A stretch of 14,609 nucleotides of DNA. It comes from Paracoccaceae bacterium (GTDB lineage Bacteria; Pseudomonadota; Alphaproteobacteria; Rhodobacterales; Rhodobacteraceae). The notes under the pieces were generated by a model, which ran no database searches, was not told the DNA's origin, and was given only the letters and a program-made list of their open reading frames with translations. Where the stretch lies: assembly GCA_003561595.1 (NCBI GenBank), contig PWWF01000440.1, positions 1 through 14,609 of the forward strand, read 5' to 3'. Shown in pieces: positions 14,489-14,609 of this stretch (position 1 is the stretch's first letter; every line of letters begins with the position of its first letter). The translations under genes and the position numbers were made by a program.

Positions 14489-14609
14489 TTACTCGATGAT
14501 CTTCGACACGACGCCGGCGCCGACAGTGCGGCCGCCTTCGCGGATGGCGAAGCGCAGTTTCTCTTCCATCGCGATGGGCGCGATCAGCTCGACTGCGAAT
14601 TTCAGGTTG
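14489..14609 (-). CDS. tuf: Elongation factor Tu, C-terminal end (partial)
   Basis: The last 39 residues are encoded, ending at TAA (14491-14489); the rest lies beyond the window. The fragment includes [20 protein letters not shown] and [14 protein letters not shown], the highly conserved end of domain III of EF-Tu. EF-Tu is the GTPase that brings aminoacyl-tRNA to the ribosome. Many alphaproteobacteria have two tuf copies; the link to tRNA-Trp and secE suggests this is the copy that precedes secE rather than the one in the str operon. Confidence 0.97.
   Translation of the reverse strand, partial: NLKFAVELIAPIAMEEKLRFAIREGGRTVGAGVVSKIIE

Noticed and set aside
1..14609. CRISPR arrays, insertion sequences, integrases or defence genes
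   Set aside because: No regularly spaced repeats, transposase or integrase motifs, or defence-type domains were seen on either strand.

Overview
The window looks like a chromosomal segment of a GC-rich alphaproteobacterium, most likely a member of the Rhodobacteraceae. This is inferred from strong G/C preference at third codon positions, a class I PHA synthase, a short LOV protein, the tuf/tRNA-Trp/secE neighbourhood, and protein wording typical of that family. No phage, transposon, CRISPR or plasmid genes are visible. Most of the window is housekeeping or metabolic genes.

Left part (1-3960): the 3' end of a multiheme c-type cytochrome gene (five CXXCH motifs visible, + strand) converges on a class I PHA synthase gene (phaC, - strand). 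A gap of about 0.6 kb follows with no convincing gene, only a short coding-like relic. Next is a stand-alone short LOV blue-light photoreceptor (127 aa, - strand). Upstream of it lie two overlapping, mutually exclusive hairpins at the end of the preceding pepF gene.

Middle part (3961-9720): pepF (M3 oligoendopeptidase) and anmK (anhydro-MurNAc kinase) lie on the - strand, probably co-transcribed as anmK-pepF. Divergent to anmK is tyrS (tyrosyl-tRNA synthetase, + strand). It is followed by two tandem paralogous L,D-transpeptidase (YkuD) genes with Tat-like signal peptides, each with its own terminator. AnmK and the transpeptidases both act on peptidoglycan, one in recycling and the others in cross-linking or modification.

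Right part (9743-14609, all - strand): read in the direction of transcription, the end of tuf (EF-Tu) with a strong terminator, an ABC exporter, a small predicted outer-membrane beta-barrel protein, tRNA-Trp(CCA), a region with a degenerate heavy-metal-associated (CopZ-like) relic, a sulfotransferase-like gene, and secE. This resembles the widespread bacterial order tuf - tRNA-Trp - secE - nusG, but expanded by about 2.7 kb and 1.7 kb of inserted genes. nusG is absent after secE, where the convergent L,D-transpeptidase genes sit instead.

I did not find an obviously new multi-gene system. The points most worth checking are the rearranged tuf/trpT/secE locus, the tuf terminator lying directly in front of the ABC exporter start codon, the altered catalytic motif shared by both L,D-transpeptidases, the decayed copper-chaperone-like gene, and the overlapping hairpins between pepF and the LOV gene.
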